DNA of 64,000 nucleotides, from contig JBAJFG010000055.1 in the NCBI GenBank assembly GCA_037903475.1, forward strand, positions 310,001 through 374,000, read 5' to 3'. Position 1 is the stretch's first letter. Every line of letters begins with the position of its first letter. This stretch comes from Ancylostoma caninum (taxonomy: Eukaryota; Nematoda; Chromadorea; Rhabditida; Ancylostomatidae). Shown in pieces: positions 22,768 through 34,665 of the stretch. A program made the position numbers and the translations under genes. Under the pieces are notes generated by a model. The model did no database searches, had not been told where the DNA came from, and worked only from the letters and a program-made list of their open reading frames with translations.

Positions 22768-23125
22768 TTGCAAAGGGAAAGAAACTGGAACGAGCCGTTA
22801 GAGGAAAGAGAAAGAGCTAGAAGGACGGCCGCTGGCACGGACGATATGTGTGCTGACAATGATCCGAGAGTGGTGCGTCGGCACTCAGTAACAAGGAAGA
22901 TGTCACTGGAAGGGTCCGAACCAGCGAGTGCGAGAGTGGTGCGCCGGCACTCAGTAATGAGTAAGATGCCACTAGAAGAGTCCGAACCAGCGAGAGTGCT
23001 AGAGTGGCGCACCGCGCTCCGTGGACGGCACACATACAAGAAGGCAGGGCAAGTGAAGCGAGCCCAGAAGAAGCCTGTTAGTCCAACGTTACCCGAACGA
23101 ACAGGCTAGTGACCTACAATAAAGC
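22768..23125 (+). other. Arg-rich open frame with a 66-bp tandem repeat
   Basis: Two tandem units each encode a variant of VVRRHSV..KM.LEGSEPAS. The frame ends at 23,109, with AATAAA at about 23,119. It is charged and has no known domain. It resembles the 3' part of a repeat or retroelement more than a host protein. Confidence 0.35.
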
Positions 23126-23130
23126 GCTTG

Positions 23131-23205
23131 CTCCGTGTGTGTGCGTGTGTGTACGCGTGTGTGTATGTGTGTATGTATGTGTATGTGTGTATGCGTGTAC
23201 AGAGG
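23131..23205 (+). repeat. GT-rich microsatellite
   Basis: Degenerate (TG)n/(TGTA)n over about 75 bp. Confidence 0.8.
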
Positions 23206-23282
23206 GGTGCTTAGTATGGATCGTATTTTCCAAACGCTGAGGAGAAGATGAGAAAATAGTTGTCACTTGCCCTTCATATTAG

Positions 23283-24140
23283 ATGTTAACATAAGTCCTT
23301 GTGCTTTTTCAGTTGCGACATTTTCGAATCAATGTCGTTTTCCCGCAACGTGCTCAATACCTTTTGAAAGTGCTTTTTTTCCTCAACAATCCCATCATCA
23401 TGAGGTTTCAAAGAACTTCGATTTACTTAGTCTTCCGACTCAAGAAGAAAAACGCCAATTTACAAGAAAAAACACCCTTTCAGTAGGGACCAGACAACAT
23501 CCGATAATATTTGAACGTATAATCTCGGTAGAATATAAACGCGAAAGAAAGTCAGCAATGGAACTGTTGCACTGCCAGTTTGACGATGGTGGCAAAGGTT
23601 GCTCCGACGTTATCATGGGGTAAGATGGCTAGACCGTAACGATTCGATCCTTTCAGCAGGATTACCTCAGTTGTTTTGTAGCTTTAAGAAATATGATGTT
23701 TATCTAGGCGATGAAATACCTCTGGGGCAATTCCCAGCTGTTCAAGGAAGAAATCTGTTCGGTCGAAGTGGTTGGTTCCATTGAGACCAAATATATTTCT
23801 TACTTGAGCTCGGAGAATCACTGAAAACCAGTCATTTCAAGCAAAACGTCTCTTCCATATTTAGCAGAAGTCGCTTGCCTAGTTTTTATTGCCTTTCGAG
23901 CTCTAACTGAGTGCCAGGATAGGTAGTTGTCGTTGCGGTGTTTTTCATTGGCTTAATGCTCCACTTCGCAGGCTTAAAACTGATGTATACTGTCGTTTTA
24001 GAAGAAGCTCTTCAGAAACTTTTTTTGTTTTGAGGAAGATTAACGCTTTCGAACTATATATGAGCTGTAGCTGAAAGATGACAAATAGGTGGGGGAACGT
24101 GCATACAAAAAAAAAAGCGCAAGGACTTATGTCAACACTA
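23283..24140. mobile_element. Inverted-repeat-flanked element
   Basis: ACATAAGTCCTTGTGCTTTT at 23,290 reappears as its reverse complement (one change) at about 24,118-24,137. Weaker similarity extends inward about 100 bp. No transposase seen. Boundaries are approximate and no TSD was identified. Confidence 0.5.
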
Positions 24141-25641
24141 ATAATAGAACGATGGATAGTGGCTTCTGTAAATAGCATGTGAATAGCGGTATCCATCTTG
24201 GGACACATTCAGAAGTTGTAAAGAAATTTCGTCATTGTACTGCCATCACTGACCTCAGCAACTGCGTACCTCATGTTACTGAATTTGCTGAACACCCTGA
24301 TTTCCCTCCAGCAACACAGTAGTATTGTTGGGCACCAGAGGGAGAGAGGCAATGCTGCCCCACTCCAGAGACCAGGGAGGCCTTGATTCATCGGCGCCTC
24401 ACGTTGTCGTGGCATCACCGAGAAGAGTATCGCCAGTGACGTTTCGATCGGATTGAATCACATAGCCTCCAGCTCGAATATCGAACACAGACATTTTGTG
24501 CAAAAGATCGCTATGCTTCGGCTGGAATTGCGCAATTACTGAACGTCCTGAGGCAGCACACTATTACGTTGGGTGAGAAGAAAACATTTTGAATAAGCAA
24601 AAAATTTTCGAAAGAAATCTTTGTGGCCACATTCTCAACCTCGTTTCTACAGACAGAAATTTTTTCACGTTTGGGGCTGGGTGAGATTTGTGAGAGACCA
24701 CACAATTACTGCCATTATATCCCAGTATCGTGAAAAAGTGAGTAGTGGGCGAATGAACTTTGTTTATTGAGCCTGCCGTCGATTGGGCCGAGTTTACTTC
24801 ACGTAGGTCTACTTCGCTGTTTTCCATGACAAAATTGGCCAAAATTGGGCTCGTTGCGTTTCTCACCCGGACAGCCGGCTAATTACAAGTGTGAGCCATG
24901 TGTGAAGCGCTTTTCGCAAGAGCTGGTACCAAGCCAGCCAGATCGTACCAGTTGATCCCAAGGCAATCTCAATTAATTGCCGCTCTGTTGCGTGCCATCA
25001 TACCGACCGGCGCAACGACTCTACCCGACGGTTTTCCAATGACAATGTCTAGTCCATTGAAAAAATTGTTTTTAAGTCATTCACCGTGCTCCAACCTACA
25101 CCTCAGTAATTTTTCCTTTCTTTCTGCATCCGATTCAAAAAATTCTACGGACATATCACTGTTGCTTCCTTTACCTTCAAGTACTTTTTCCTAACATTTA
25201 CGATAACTTTTTGAAGATAACAACATAGGGGATGGATGAATTGTAAAAAAAGGAATGATGGAAGCTTTTTTGACAAATCCAGTGCAAAAAAGGAAAACAT
25301 AAATAAATACATGAATATGTAAACTTTGACAAACATCACGGAAAGATTTCTACCAGTTCTTGAACGCTACTCCGCCTGTACGAGGGATCAGCTTAAACTT
25401 GTGGCGGAAACAAAGGAAATTCGGCAGTGGAGCTGCTCTTGGCACCGCGATAATCGCATGCTGCAACCCGACAAAAGGTTAGGAGAGTCAATTAGGCGGA
25501 TCCGCTTGGTTTGATGCGAGCCTGTGCCAAAGGCGCTTCATACTTGGCTTGCACCTTTAATGAGCCGGCTTTCGGGGTGAGCCGCCAAAATTGACATCGG
25601 TTTCATGAGAAAGCCATATTACGTCATATACTCTTATAACA
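24141..25641. other. Unassigned sequence
   Basis: No confident feature. Frames are short and overlap on both strands. Confidence 0.35.
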
Positions 25642-26858
25642 GGGTGCGGCATAAATACTGTGTCAAAAATATTTGTTAATAACTTTTGTCACAGAAGCTG
25701 AAACTCTAATCCCTCTTCAGAATTATTTAGCTAAACTCTTAGAAATCAAACTCACTGGGATACGTCTAACGTGGTCCCCTTCTGCCTTCGCGACGGAGGT
25801 TACACCTAAATCATGTACGACCACTGAGGTCCGAAAACAATTCTGGAGGTTTTCTTCCTCCTTCTTTCCTGTGAGCGATCTCAGATTCGTAGCAGCAGTG
25901 GTTAACGAGCGCATGTCCACACCTCTACGATCACCAGTTGACACATCCATCACATCCATACGATCGATGTTAAGAAAGTTTGCACACGATTCCTCTGCCG
26001 GTAAGAGTTCGTGGAGTTGGTGCACCAACGGTCACTTTTTCTTCTGCGCCTCGTTTCTTGAAGCACTGCTGTCCTATTTTTGATAGGTGAACTAGCAGCT
26101 ATACCTAGTGTACAAAACTACCTTTTTTTTTCGGCAAAGTGCTGTTTTTGCAACTTCAATTCAACGTCGACCTGAGGCTTATGGTCACTTTCAGAAACAT
26201 CAACTTCAGCGATGATATAGGTCAGATGTGATATGCAAGAGAGGCCTTTCCTACCCCATCTGATGTCTGGAGAACTGCCCTTACACTGCGCGATTTTCGC
26301 TGATGAAGCTCTGTCCCACATTGAAAAAAAAGATCATCGTCCTAAGGTGCCTAACTTTTGCGGCCCTCCAAGGTAACATAACTAAATTCTGCCTTCTCCC
26401 GTGCTGATGCGATTCGTTGTGAACATGCTGCTCCTAGTGCTTGTAGTGTTCCGTCTGGACTTCTTCATTAACAGGTGAATTAATCGCCCTCTGCAAAGAT
26501 CACGGCTCTATGTGCATCTAACTCTTCTACCTCGCATTTTTGCAACGGGTTCGTTTCTCGTGAATTTTCTCGAAAATTAGAACTGCGACATCCGTGTGGC
26601 ATGTACGTGGGAACAGCCCTTCAGAGCATTGTACTGCAAATTGGACGATGCAGTTATATTGCTGCAAAAAATAGGCGATCAAGAAAAAAGATTGTACGAT
26701 GATGCTTCATAGCTCGATCTTGGTTCCTTTCAAATTTGGACTTGTTATAACGTGGAATGTTGATGTGAGCTTACGAAACCAGGAGGTAATGCCAAAGAGC
26801 TTTTCCGCAAAGGGATGGAATTTGCGACAAAGTTTGACACAGTATTTGAGCCGCACCC
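25642..26858. mobile_element. Tc1/mariner-like TIR pair (GTGCGGC family), about 1.2 kb
   Basis: The left end GGGTGCGGCATAAATACTGT and the right end, inverted, GGGTGCGGCTCAAATACTGT match over 26 bp with two differences. The right-end subterminal sequence also matches 7,247-7,400. The interior has no recognisable transposase, so it is either a non-autonomous element or two separate ends. Confidence 0.5.
26407..26474 (+). CDS. Candidate signal-peptide exon
   Basis: ATG at 26407 reads MRFVVNMLLLVLVVF then RLDFFIN and reaches a donor AACAG/GTGAAT. It resembles the first exon of a secreted-protein gene but sits within the TIR pair above. It does not join in phase to the candidate exon at 27,073. 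Confidence 0.25.
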
Positions 26859-27072
26859 CATACTACTTCCACACATCAGGAAACACAGCTGCACGAAGTG
26901 ATTTACCCCGCTACAACATTGAAAAGTAATTTACTCGGTTACAACATTGAAACCCTGATCGGGTCACAAAGTCCACTTTTGCCTCCTGTGAACTTGGCTC
27001 TCCCAATCAGTGAAGCTAAGACTTATTCTTCGCCTACTTCCTGATCTTGACCCGCTGAGCTACTTTGTTTAG

Positions 27073-27538
27073 AGTTTCTCAGAGGCCAGCGTGTCTGCCA
27101 CTAGTTCCGAAAGCGTGAGCTCCCTCAAGGCAGCATTCGAGAGGGAGTGGAGCAAGACCGACATCAAGCCTCTGCTGCCAACTGAGGTTTTGGTAGAGAG
27201 GAAACTGAGGGGCTACACCAAGGCTGCAGGAGACAACTCCGAGCAACACCCTTGCATTACGATGGCTAATGCTTGTATGAAACAGATAGTAAGTATTGCG
27301 CCGCAATATCTTGACGAGTAGGATATTGGAAAAGTTGATGATTCATATTTAACAGTCACCCTATGTGTGTATGTGTGTATGTGTATGTAACTTCTGTGCA
27401 ACACAGGTCGTTATATGTGCACGTTTAGACGGCCGAAGTATCGACTATACGTCATTTACAGAGGCTTGGAAGTGGTTCAGGGTATTACGAACTAATCCAC
27501 CAAACACCTTCTTTCCCAGTGCATTCAATTCGTATTGA
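27073..27538 (+). CDS. Candidate two-exon 3' end of a host gene (unidentified)
   Basis: Exon 1 (27073-27288) follows ACTTTGTTTAG. It reads SLKAAFEREWSKTDIKPLLP then HPCITMANACMKQI and ends in phase 0 at ATA/GTAAGT. The intron (27289-27406) ends TGCAACACAG. Exon 2 (27407-27538) continues in phase as VVICARLDGRSIDYTSFTEA then WKWFRVLRTNPPNTFF to TGA. Matching phase, a consensus donor and protein-like composition on both sides support a real gene. No family recognised, and exons 5' of 27,073 were not found. Confidence 0.42.
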
Positions 27539-28490
27539 CTACACCACTGTGAGATCCCAAGTTAAAGGTAACACTCATCAGGTGCACCACGATTAGGGCG
27601 GCGACGGTTTCTTGCCCACACAATAACAGACCGCTTGTAGCTAGCGAGTGCGGTTTACTCACTGGTGTCATCAGCCAAGCGTGACTAATCTGATAATCAT
27701 ATAGCTCGCATAAGGACAGAAAAGGCATAAGATCACTAGTAATCGCTAGATGCTCATTTTTGCTATTGATTCTAAGATTCCGTGCAGAGATATAGAACGC
27801 TCCAAGGGCTTCCCTAGCAGATGTATGTGCTTCATATGCCAGGATCTAGCATATCACGCTAAAATCGTTTCGTCCTTTCTATGCTTTCCAAGGGGTTCAG
27901 TGCTACCAGCAATGCCCAGCTTCTGTGAAGACAGAACATAGAAATTCTTAAATTTTTGTTGAAATCATAGAAAAGCAAAATGTAGAATGTCTTCAGGCAT
28001 GATCCACTTTTGCAGGTGAAAACTCACTGACAGCAATTAGTTATGAACGAATTTACCAGAAGAATAAACGAAAAATGAGCGAAATCGGCTCAGATTTACG
28101 CGTTGTACAGATTCGACCCAATTTTGCTTATTTCCTGACTAATTCCAGCAGATTCTGCTCGAATGTATACGATGAAAAAATTCGAGCAGAATTCGTTTAT
28201 TTCTTAGGCAAATTTCAGTGGATTTAGCACAAATCGACAAAAATTGCCATCTTTGAGTAGCTTGGGCTTATTTCTCGCGTATTCATTTCGCAAATAAAAT
28301 TCCAAAAAAAAACCCAGAAGATACGCTAAAACTGCCCGAGTTTTCCCATTTGAGCATGAACGGAACTAACAAGGTTCCAGGTGGCTCGTCTTCCATCGGG
28401 GCAGATAGTAATTACATATCCCAAGATTATCTTAGAGCTGACAAGGGCCCACCGATCGAACTCACTACTCACCCCACTCCCTATAGGTTA
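27539..28490. other. Unassigned sequence
   Basis: Nothing confident. Around 28.1-28.25 kb there are near-repeats of ATTCGAGCAGAATTCGTTTA-type sequence. Confidence 0.3.
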
Positions 28491-28499
28491 AATTTGTAG

Positions 28500-30212
28500 A
28501 TATATGCTGTACACGTAAAAGTGTTTATGTTTACTTGTTCTCCCGTTTTTGATTGTTCTTTGGGAATCCTAAGTGGTCGTGGTGCTTTTTGTGGTGTTTT
28601 TAATTCTTTTGATCTCCTTTTTCTCTCTCCTACATCTCCTAATTGAAGTGGTTATCTTTAAATTGAAGTTTCTTACGCAATAACCTTGTTACCTTGGCTA
28701 TTGTGCCCTTGAAATTCCTCTAGCGGCCTTGCAGGGCTCTCGCGCGACTGCACTCTCTCGCCGCTCGTGGGCGGGGTTTCTCAGGGTGCGCACTATATAA
28801 GGGCGCCCCTTAACTACTGGAGAAGGGCTCATTCTTGATTCGATCGAGATGACTGGAAGGTGCGCTGATCTAGAAGCGATTCGAACGAAGGAACGATCCA
28901 GTGTACATCTCAAGTGGTGTACAGTGCGAGGATAGGGCTTATCTGTAAAAGGATTGGTACTATCCGAAAGGTCGTTTTCTCGCGGTTAGCGTGAGCCGGT
29001 GGATTAGCCGTTTAGTTGGGAGGACTCTCTAACCTATTAGGGCTCGCTTGCTCTCAGCCAGCGTCTAACAAGGGAAGAGGTCTTTTGTATCTTAGGGCGT
29101 GCGTATTCTAGAGTCCGCGTCCTGTACTACTTGCGCGGGGTACTTTAGGTAACTTGCGCTGAGTTCTCCCTCAATGCGCTCTAGCTCGGGGTAGTAGATC
29201 TAACCGCAGCCGCGTTTGAGTCCTGCCGCTCACACTGAGCAATTCCTCACGTGGGCTTTTTTCCTAACATTGCCCATTCGCCAGATTGGGCCAGCGCACA
29301 CTGGTGCCCCAGGTTACCACTGTGTGCGTAGTCCTGTAAATAGTTTTTATTTTCTCGCATTTACTCCCTCATTAATCCTCACTTATTTGGGTCTCCTTAT
29401 CCTCACTTATTTTTACTATTGCCTTACTTCTGAAGCGCCTAAGTTTTAGCTTTTTACTAATAAACGCATTTAATCTATCCGGTGTATTTGGTGGGTTAGT
29501 AAACGGTCTAAGCCGTAGCTACCTCGTAATCAGTTGGATTTGAAAGCTCAGTTTTGTTGTCTACGTGAGGAATTAAACGAAACTCCGGTGACTTTAACTG
29601 ATCTTTCTGTTTTAGAGCGTGTTCTTTTATCGAGCCGTTCTGCGAGTCCTGTCGCGATCGTACAGCGATTTTGGGCGTCTTGCGTTCAACGTCAATTCGG
29701 TGAGTCACATGTCTAAGGAAGTGCGGCAGACGCAGTCAGAAGGGAAAGTTGGAGTCCCGGTTAACGGGACTGGTGTGGAGTCCTCTCGGGCTCCGCACCA
29801 CAGCGGCGGTGTTCGCCCCAACGAGGCGCAGCCTTCAGACGGGGGACCCGCCAACGCCGGTGGAAGTGGCCTGTATGGCAGAACGAGGCCTCGCCGCGAA
29901 CCTAGGAGACCGGCACGGTGCAAATGTAGGAGCGGGGTCCAATCCAGTATGGGCTCGGGGTCTTCTCTTGCGTCGTCCTCTACCTGGGATCCGGGCTGTT
30001 CCACGGGCGCTCGCCCTAGCGGGGAGGCGCAAGCCACCCGCTCTGGTTGGTTGCGGGATTCTAGGCCTAGTAAACCCTCTCGGGACTCTAAAACTAAATC
30101 TCTATCGGACTCCTCGGGCTCCACCAAGTCTTTTTCCAATCCGGCATGGGATCCAGGTTCAGCTAGACCTTATAAAACCATCCAACACAATTTGACAAAT
30201 TCAACTTCCTGA
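28500..30212 (+). mobile_element. Possible LTR-retroelement 5' region (promoter, leader, gag-like ORF)
   Basis: A GC-rich block holds a strong TATA box (28794-28800) and a long untranslated stretch with AATAAA at 29459. About 35 bases further, TGGTGGGTTAGTAA could be a primer-binding site, since it starts TGG, complementary to a tRNA CCA end. A first frame (29534-29700) reads LREELNETPVTLTDLSVLER and reaches TTCG/GTGAGT. A second (29709-30212) is Ser/Pro/Arg/Gly-rich, as in gag leaders. No protease, RT or second LTR is present, so this is truncated or misread. The LTR ends were not located. Confidence 0.35.
28794..28800 (+). promoter_or_regulatory. TATA box
   Basis: CACTATATAAGGGCGCCCCT is a near-ideal RNA polymerase II core promoter motif in a GC-rich setting. 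It probably drives the retroelement-like transcription unit. Confidence 0.5.
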
Positions 30213-30939
30213 ACTATGAAATTGCAAGGATTCTGGATATTGGAGCTTTGGCACTCTAGGACCCTCTCAAGAGAGACGTGCAAGAGAACTGATGACATGA
30301 TGTTGATGCTTGTAACCTGTACTGCTACGTAGCACTTCCTCCTCTACTAGACCTTGCAGAGCAGGAAACATGGGATCTAGATAGATAGGTGGAGCGGGAA
30401 TGGAGAAGGAAATAGGTTCGAAGGTATAATTAGGTACATGCAAAAGCTTCATGTAAGTAATTGTACCCTCGAAGGCAATAGCACCTGATTTTTTCAAACG
30501 CCGTAACTGTGGTCGAAGTCAGTAATTTTATACAAATCAAAAACCACTAGTATCAGCGTAATGTTGCCAATATGACAGAAAAAACACCAATGTAACACGA
30601 TAAAGTCGCACACTTTCTTTTCGAGTAGGGTCTGTTCATCAGGATTTTTTTACAGCGGTTGTAAAGATATAAAGGTCTGAAAAAGCAGCAGTCTGTTGCA
30701 AGCAGGTAGATAGCGGGTTGTTCAGCATTTGAAAACACAATTGGTCAGTTTTTCACACGGTTGACTCTGCAACATGGTGATATGGACTATACTATTGCAC
30801 CAAGATATTTTTTATGATTTAGAATTTTGTAGACTTTGAATCAGAATGTCACTAAACGTGAATTGCATTATAAGATACATCTGGCTGCGCCCGTACAATA
30901 ATCGCCGAACATCTCCAAGCGCAGGACTACAAAAAAAAA
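30213..30939. other. Unassigned sequence
   Basis: A minus-strand frame (30267-30497) contains IPAPPIYLDPMFPALQGLVE and follows AAATCAG at its 5' side, so it could be a host exon. I do not recognise it. Confidence 0.3.
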
Positions 30940-31495
30940 CAGATGACGGCTTGGGTCCTTCTCAAATCGAGCGCCTTGCAAGACTGTGTGTTGGACAGTC
31001 TTTGTTGCTGCGTCAACAGCAAAGGGACTTTCTTCGTCAACTCGGAGATGAGAGTTGGGTGCTGCATGTTAACCATGCACGAGAGAAAAGGTGAACCCCG
31101 CGTGGCGAACCTTCCCCAAAACAGCCGAGAGGAAGAGAGCACGGAAGAAGGTTTTTCTTTGTTATTGATGGAATTCCGAGGGAATGCTGCATCGAGAACC
31201 GCTGTCACCTGAGCATGAACCGGAAAATTGCGAGCTAGGTTGGGATGTTGTACCACACCGTGCTTATTCCCCTGACTTGACTCCGTTTGACTACTAAATG
31301 TTTGGAGCACTAGAGCTGCATCTACTAGAAAAGAGATTTGATGATCAGACCAAACCGAAAAGTCAGATCCCAAGATTCTTCGTCTTGCAGCTGCCAGAGT
31401 TTTTGACTTCTGGAGCTGATGCTCTAGTGAAGCGTTGGCCATACCTCGTGGATCATAATGAGATTATTTTGTTGATTGACATCTATTCACAATAA
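30940..31495 (+). pseudogene. Mariner transposase pseudogene
   Basis: An upstream frame has RDFLRQLGDESWVLHVNHAR, the first catalytic-Asp region (usually TGDE.WV.Y.N). In another frame, from 31142, it continues KKVFLCY, a stop, WNSEGMLHREPL, then WDVVPHRAYSPDLTPFDY (third-Asp region), a stop, and MFGALELHLLEKRFDD through WPYLVDHNEII at the C-terminus. Order and spacing fit the mariner DD(34)D family. At least one frameshift, two in-frame stops and loss of the middle Asp segment make it dead. Terminal repeats were not located. Confidence 0.8.
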
Positions 31496-31775
31496 AGTTC
31501 ACATTCTTTGAAGAATGTATGAAATCAGGTGCAAGACCTCCGGACCAACCTGATATAACGGCATTGAACCACATATGGTCGTCTGTGATGAGGTTTTAGT
31601 TAAGAGTTTTCTCATTATCATACTGGACAAAAGACCGTATTACTGGTCAATTACTGTGGACCCGTTTGGAGAAAGAATGAATTGTTGCGGATGAATTAAG
31701 GCCACAGAAAGTCAAAGGAACTTCTCTAAGAGTGTTGGCCTAGACTGTTTTGAACTACTTTTAGGTGGATCGCTG

Positions 31776-32433
31776 GAACCTACTCTGAACTTTCTGTCCG
31801 CGGTGGAGCCGCGGTGCGAGGTCGATCCGCGGTGGATCCGCGGTTGCCCGCGATACATCCGCACATGCCCACGGTGGTCAACCGGGAGTGACGTCACTCC
31901 CGCGCTATGCCCGCACGTGCCCGCGGTGTATCCGCACATGCCCGCGGTGGACCCGCAGTAACATTGCTATCCGCGGTGGACCCGCACATGCCGCACGGTG
32001 AACCCGCACATGCCCGCGGTGGACCCGCAGTAGAGCTGATTGCGTCATCAATGCCAACAAAACCTCCACGCACGATGCACGCATGGCCGAGTGGATAAGG
32101 GAGCGGACTTGGAAACAGAGTTCGAAAAGGTACGTGGGTTCGAATCCAGTAGTGTAAAAACGCTTTCAGGATGAAATATCAGTGCCATCGTGGATTTGCC
32201 TCCTCCTCCTCACGACAGGGTCTTCGATACAGGACCATTTTTAGAAGAAAATAACCATTCCCTTGAAAATGCATGTTCCCGCGGTGGACCCGCACCTGTC
32301 CGCAGTGAGTCCGCACATGACCGCGGTGGAGCTGCGGTACATCCGCGGTGGAGCCGCACATGCTCGCGGTGGCGAACCGCGGATCCACCTCGGGCGTACC
32401 GCGCACCGCGGGCAGAAAGTTCAGAGTAGGTTC
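31776..32433. mobile_element. TIR element built of CGCGGTGGACCCGCACATGC units
   Basis: The ends GAACCTACTCTGAACTTTCT are inverted at 31776 and 32433 and the match continues into CCGCGGTG. Both arms carry GC-rich units of about 20 bp built on CGCGGTGGACCCGCACATGC, in strong contrast to the AT-rich surroundings. The centre holds a tRNA-like sequence. No clear TSD. Confidence 0.75.
32076..32155 (+). tRNA. tRNA-like sequence (Ser/Leu type), degenerate
   Basis: Box A TGGCCGAGTGG and box B GGTTCGAATCC sit at the spacing of a class II tRNA. The acceptor stem does not pair, so this is probably a tRNA-derived SINE or pseudogene inside the GC-rich element. A related sequence is at 36.4 kb (minus). Confidence 0.5.
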
Positions 32434-33244
32434 TAGAATGCTCCCCTCGTACTAATGTACATGACCCTATTTCCATAAACAATAGCGATCGTTCCTAGAA
32501 ACCAACTGTTAGAATATCTGCAGTTCGAATATCTGCGGACTTGCCAGTGTGGACGTTCATGTTCTTTGCTCAGCTCATGCAACATCCATCTACTCGTCTT
32601 CCCTTTCTCACCGATTTGCTTGCAAAAAGTCTTATCCAACTTTCCGAACGCTTTTGTCATCATCAAATTGTTAACCAGCTTATGCAGCATTAACAAAGCA
32701 CTCGTCCCTGCTCGAATTTCTTGAAAACACACGAGTTCTCAACATTTTTAGAAGATACCCTACCCAAACGCATTACTGATGCTATGGGTTGCTCCCCTTG
32801 CTGATCTTCTGGGTCAGTATCCATAAAGGGGAATTTCGAGAGTTAGTAGAGTGCGCATAACATTAGTTTCGTACTTAACCAAAGCAACGCTGTGATATAG
32901 AATCAAAACTGGTATAGGTAGCAGATTTTCAGGCTACCAGCACACTTACAAACCGCTGCAGGATATCGCAACCGCAACGAGTAAAATGACGTGAAACGGT
33001 GAAATATCACCAACTGCCTCAGAATTTTGCACGCACCTAATACAGTTTAGAAAGATTCAAAAATTTGGAAACATGAAATCAAGAAATAATTCTGCAAGCA
33101 AGCGACTAAAGCAACCAAAAACAAAGTCTTCATCGAATTTTAAATGTAGAAAAATTCGTGGTTTCATTTCTTGCAGAGCTTATCAGCTAGCAAAGAACTG
33201 GATTTAGGAGCTTGCTAGACATTGCTTTTGCTATTACTACCTCA
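32434..33244. other. Unassigned sequence
   Basis: No feature recognised. Confidence 0.4.
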
Positions 33245-33835
33245 GCCCGAATTCCGGAGTGGCCGCTGCAAGCCACCTTCAGCCGACCAGGTTTGGCCAC
33301 CGACACGTCCCTTCGCCTTGTGTATGTTTATGGGGTGTAAACAGTAGTTCCAATATCGCATAGAATTTCTTCAAGTTTCGCAAGTAGAGGTCATTCGAAA
33401 TGTTTAACACAAATATCCCATTCAGTTTGCACCATATTCTCGTTTTCGTAAAATTACAGTGGGTCGTGGAAAACGTTCTCTGCGCCATATGGTCACTCTT
33501 TAACGGCAACGAAAGGCCACGCTTGGCCAAATGTGGCCAAAATCATCAGAAAAAAAATTTGGCTGAAATTTTGCATGGAGGGTTATTTCAGGCGTTGTGC
33601 ACTAACATCGCATCCTTTTTGTATAATAACCCATTCAAATAGGATTACGGTAGACACGCGGTAGATATGGTATCTCAAAGAACTTTCTGAAACTGCGTAT
33701 AGGCAGTTATTTAATGTGCTGAACAGGACAACCATGTCACTTTGCGTAATATTGCCGTTTTTCTGCTGACATCAGCATTTTCTTCCGACATATGACCGGC
33801 CAAAGGTGGCTGGCCGCGGCCGGAATTCGGCCTCT
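33245..33835. mobile_element. MITE-like element with GAATTCCGG inverted ends
   Basis: The left end CCCGAATTCCGGAGTGGCCG then AAGCCACCTT pairs with the right end, inverted, GGCCGAATTCCGGCCGCGGC then CAGCCACCTT, over about 45 bp with some gaps. There are further GGCCA-rich motifs inside. No coding capacity recognised and no TSD fixed. Confidence 0.55.
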
Positions 33836-34087
33836 TAAAATTCTTGTCTCCGTTATTCAGGAACGTTAGCAACTAACCAATCACAATGCTGTCCAACTTC
33901 AATGCGGAAAGATTGCAACGGCATCATTTCTCCATTGTTTCCAGCGCACTTCTTTTCATATCGTTTTGTCTAGAAAACGACAATATTATGGTTACTAACA
34001 TCTCGATATGGTTAATGTTACGTTATTTTCTCGCCAAAAAAAACATGGGAAGCGGTACGCGGAAGGAAATTTGGTTGTAAATAAGCT

Positions 34088-34272
34088 CCTCTTATATTGC
34101 CAAACACCTGTAAAATGTATCGCCAACAGATTCTCTCGCCTTTTCTATTTCCAAATAGAAATTCCTTGATTCATTCTCCCGGAAAATGTGTTGTTATGCA
34201 AAATTTTCTCTCGTCAAATGTATTACCGATCACATTCTCTCGCCAAATTTATCGGCACCGAACTTCAGAGTA
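34088..34272 (+). repeat. Partial copy of the GCCAAATGTATCG tandem element
   Basis: Units such as TGTAAAATGTATCGCCAACA and an end CGAACTTCAGAGTA match the right end of the 19.8-20.3 kb element. Confidence 0.55.
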
Positions 34273-34547
34273 GGAAACAGTGCAGGCAGGAAAAGAGAGA
34301 ACACTCTATTGACGAGAAAATCTCGCCTGCTCAAGATGCAATTGTACAATCTTAAGGAGCATTTTTCGGCGGCAATACATCCAAAACATGCAATGTTTCA
34401 ATAAATAGCCGGTATGAAGTCAAGAGAACGAGTTCAGTGCATCCAGGAGATTGACAATTCCTCAGACAACCCTTCATGCTGACTGCACATCAAAATGAGC
34501 CGAAATGCGTGGCTGCAGTACCATAAAAACAAAAAACACGGGCTGCG

Positions 34548-34665
34548 CTCATATACCCGCACCTGTATAACCAGCCGTAATTAGTGGGTTCGGCAGCCAG
34601 TAAGTGGCAGCCCATGAGCTGAGCCGTTGTTGGCAGCTCTTTCAAGGCTTTGCGCTGCGAGTGTC
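34548..34665 (+). repeat. Dispersed GC-rich repeat, copy 3
   Basis: Matches the 9.1-kb copy: ACCCGCACCTGTATAACCAG, CCGTAATTAGTGGGTTCGGC and CCCATGAGCTGAGCCG. Confidence 0.6.
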
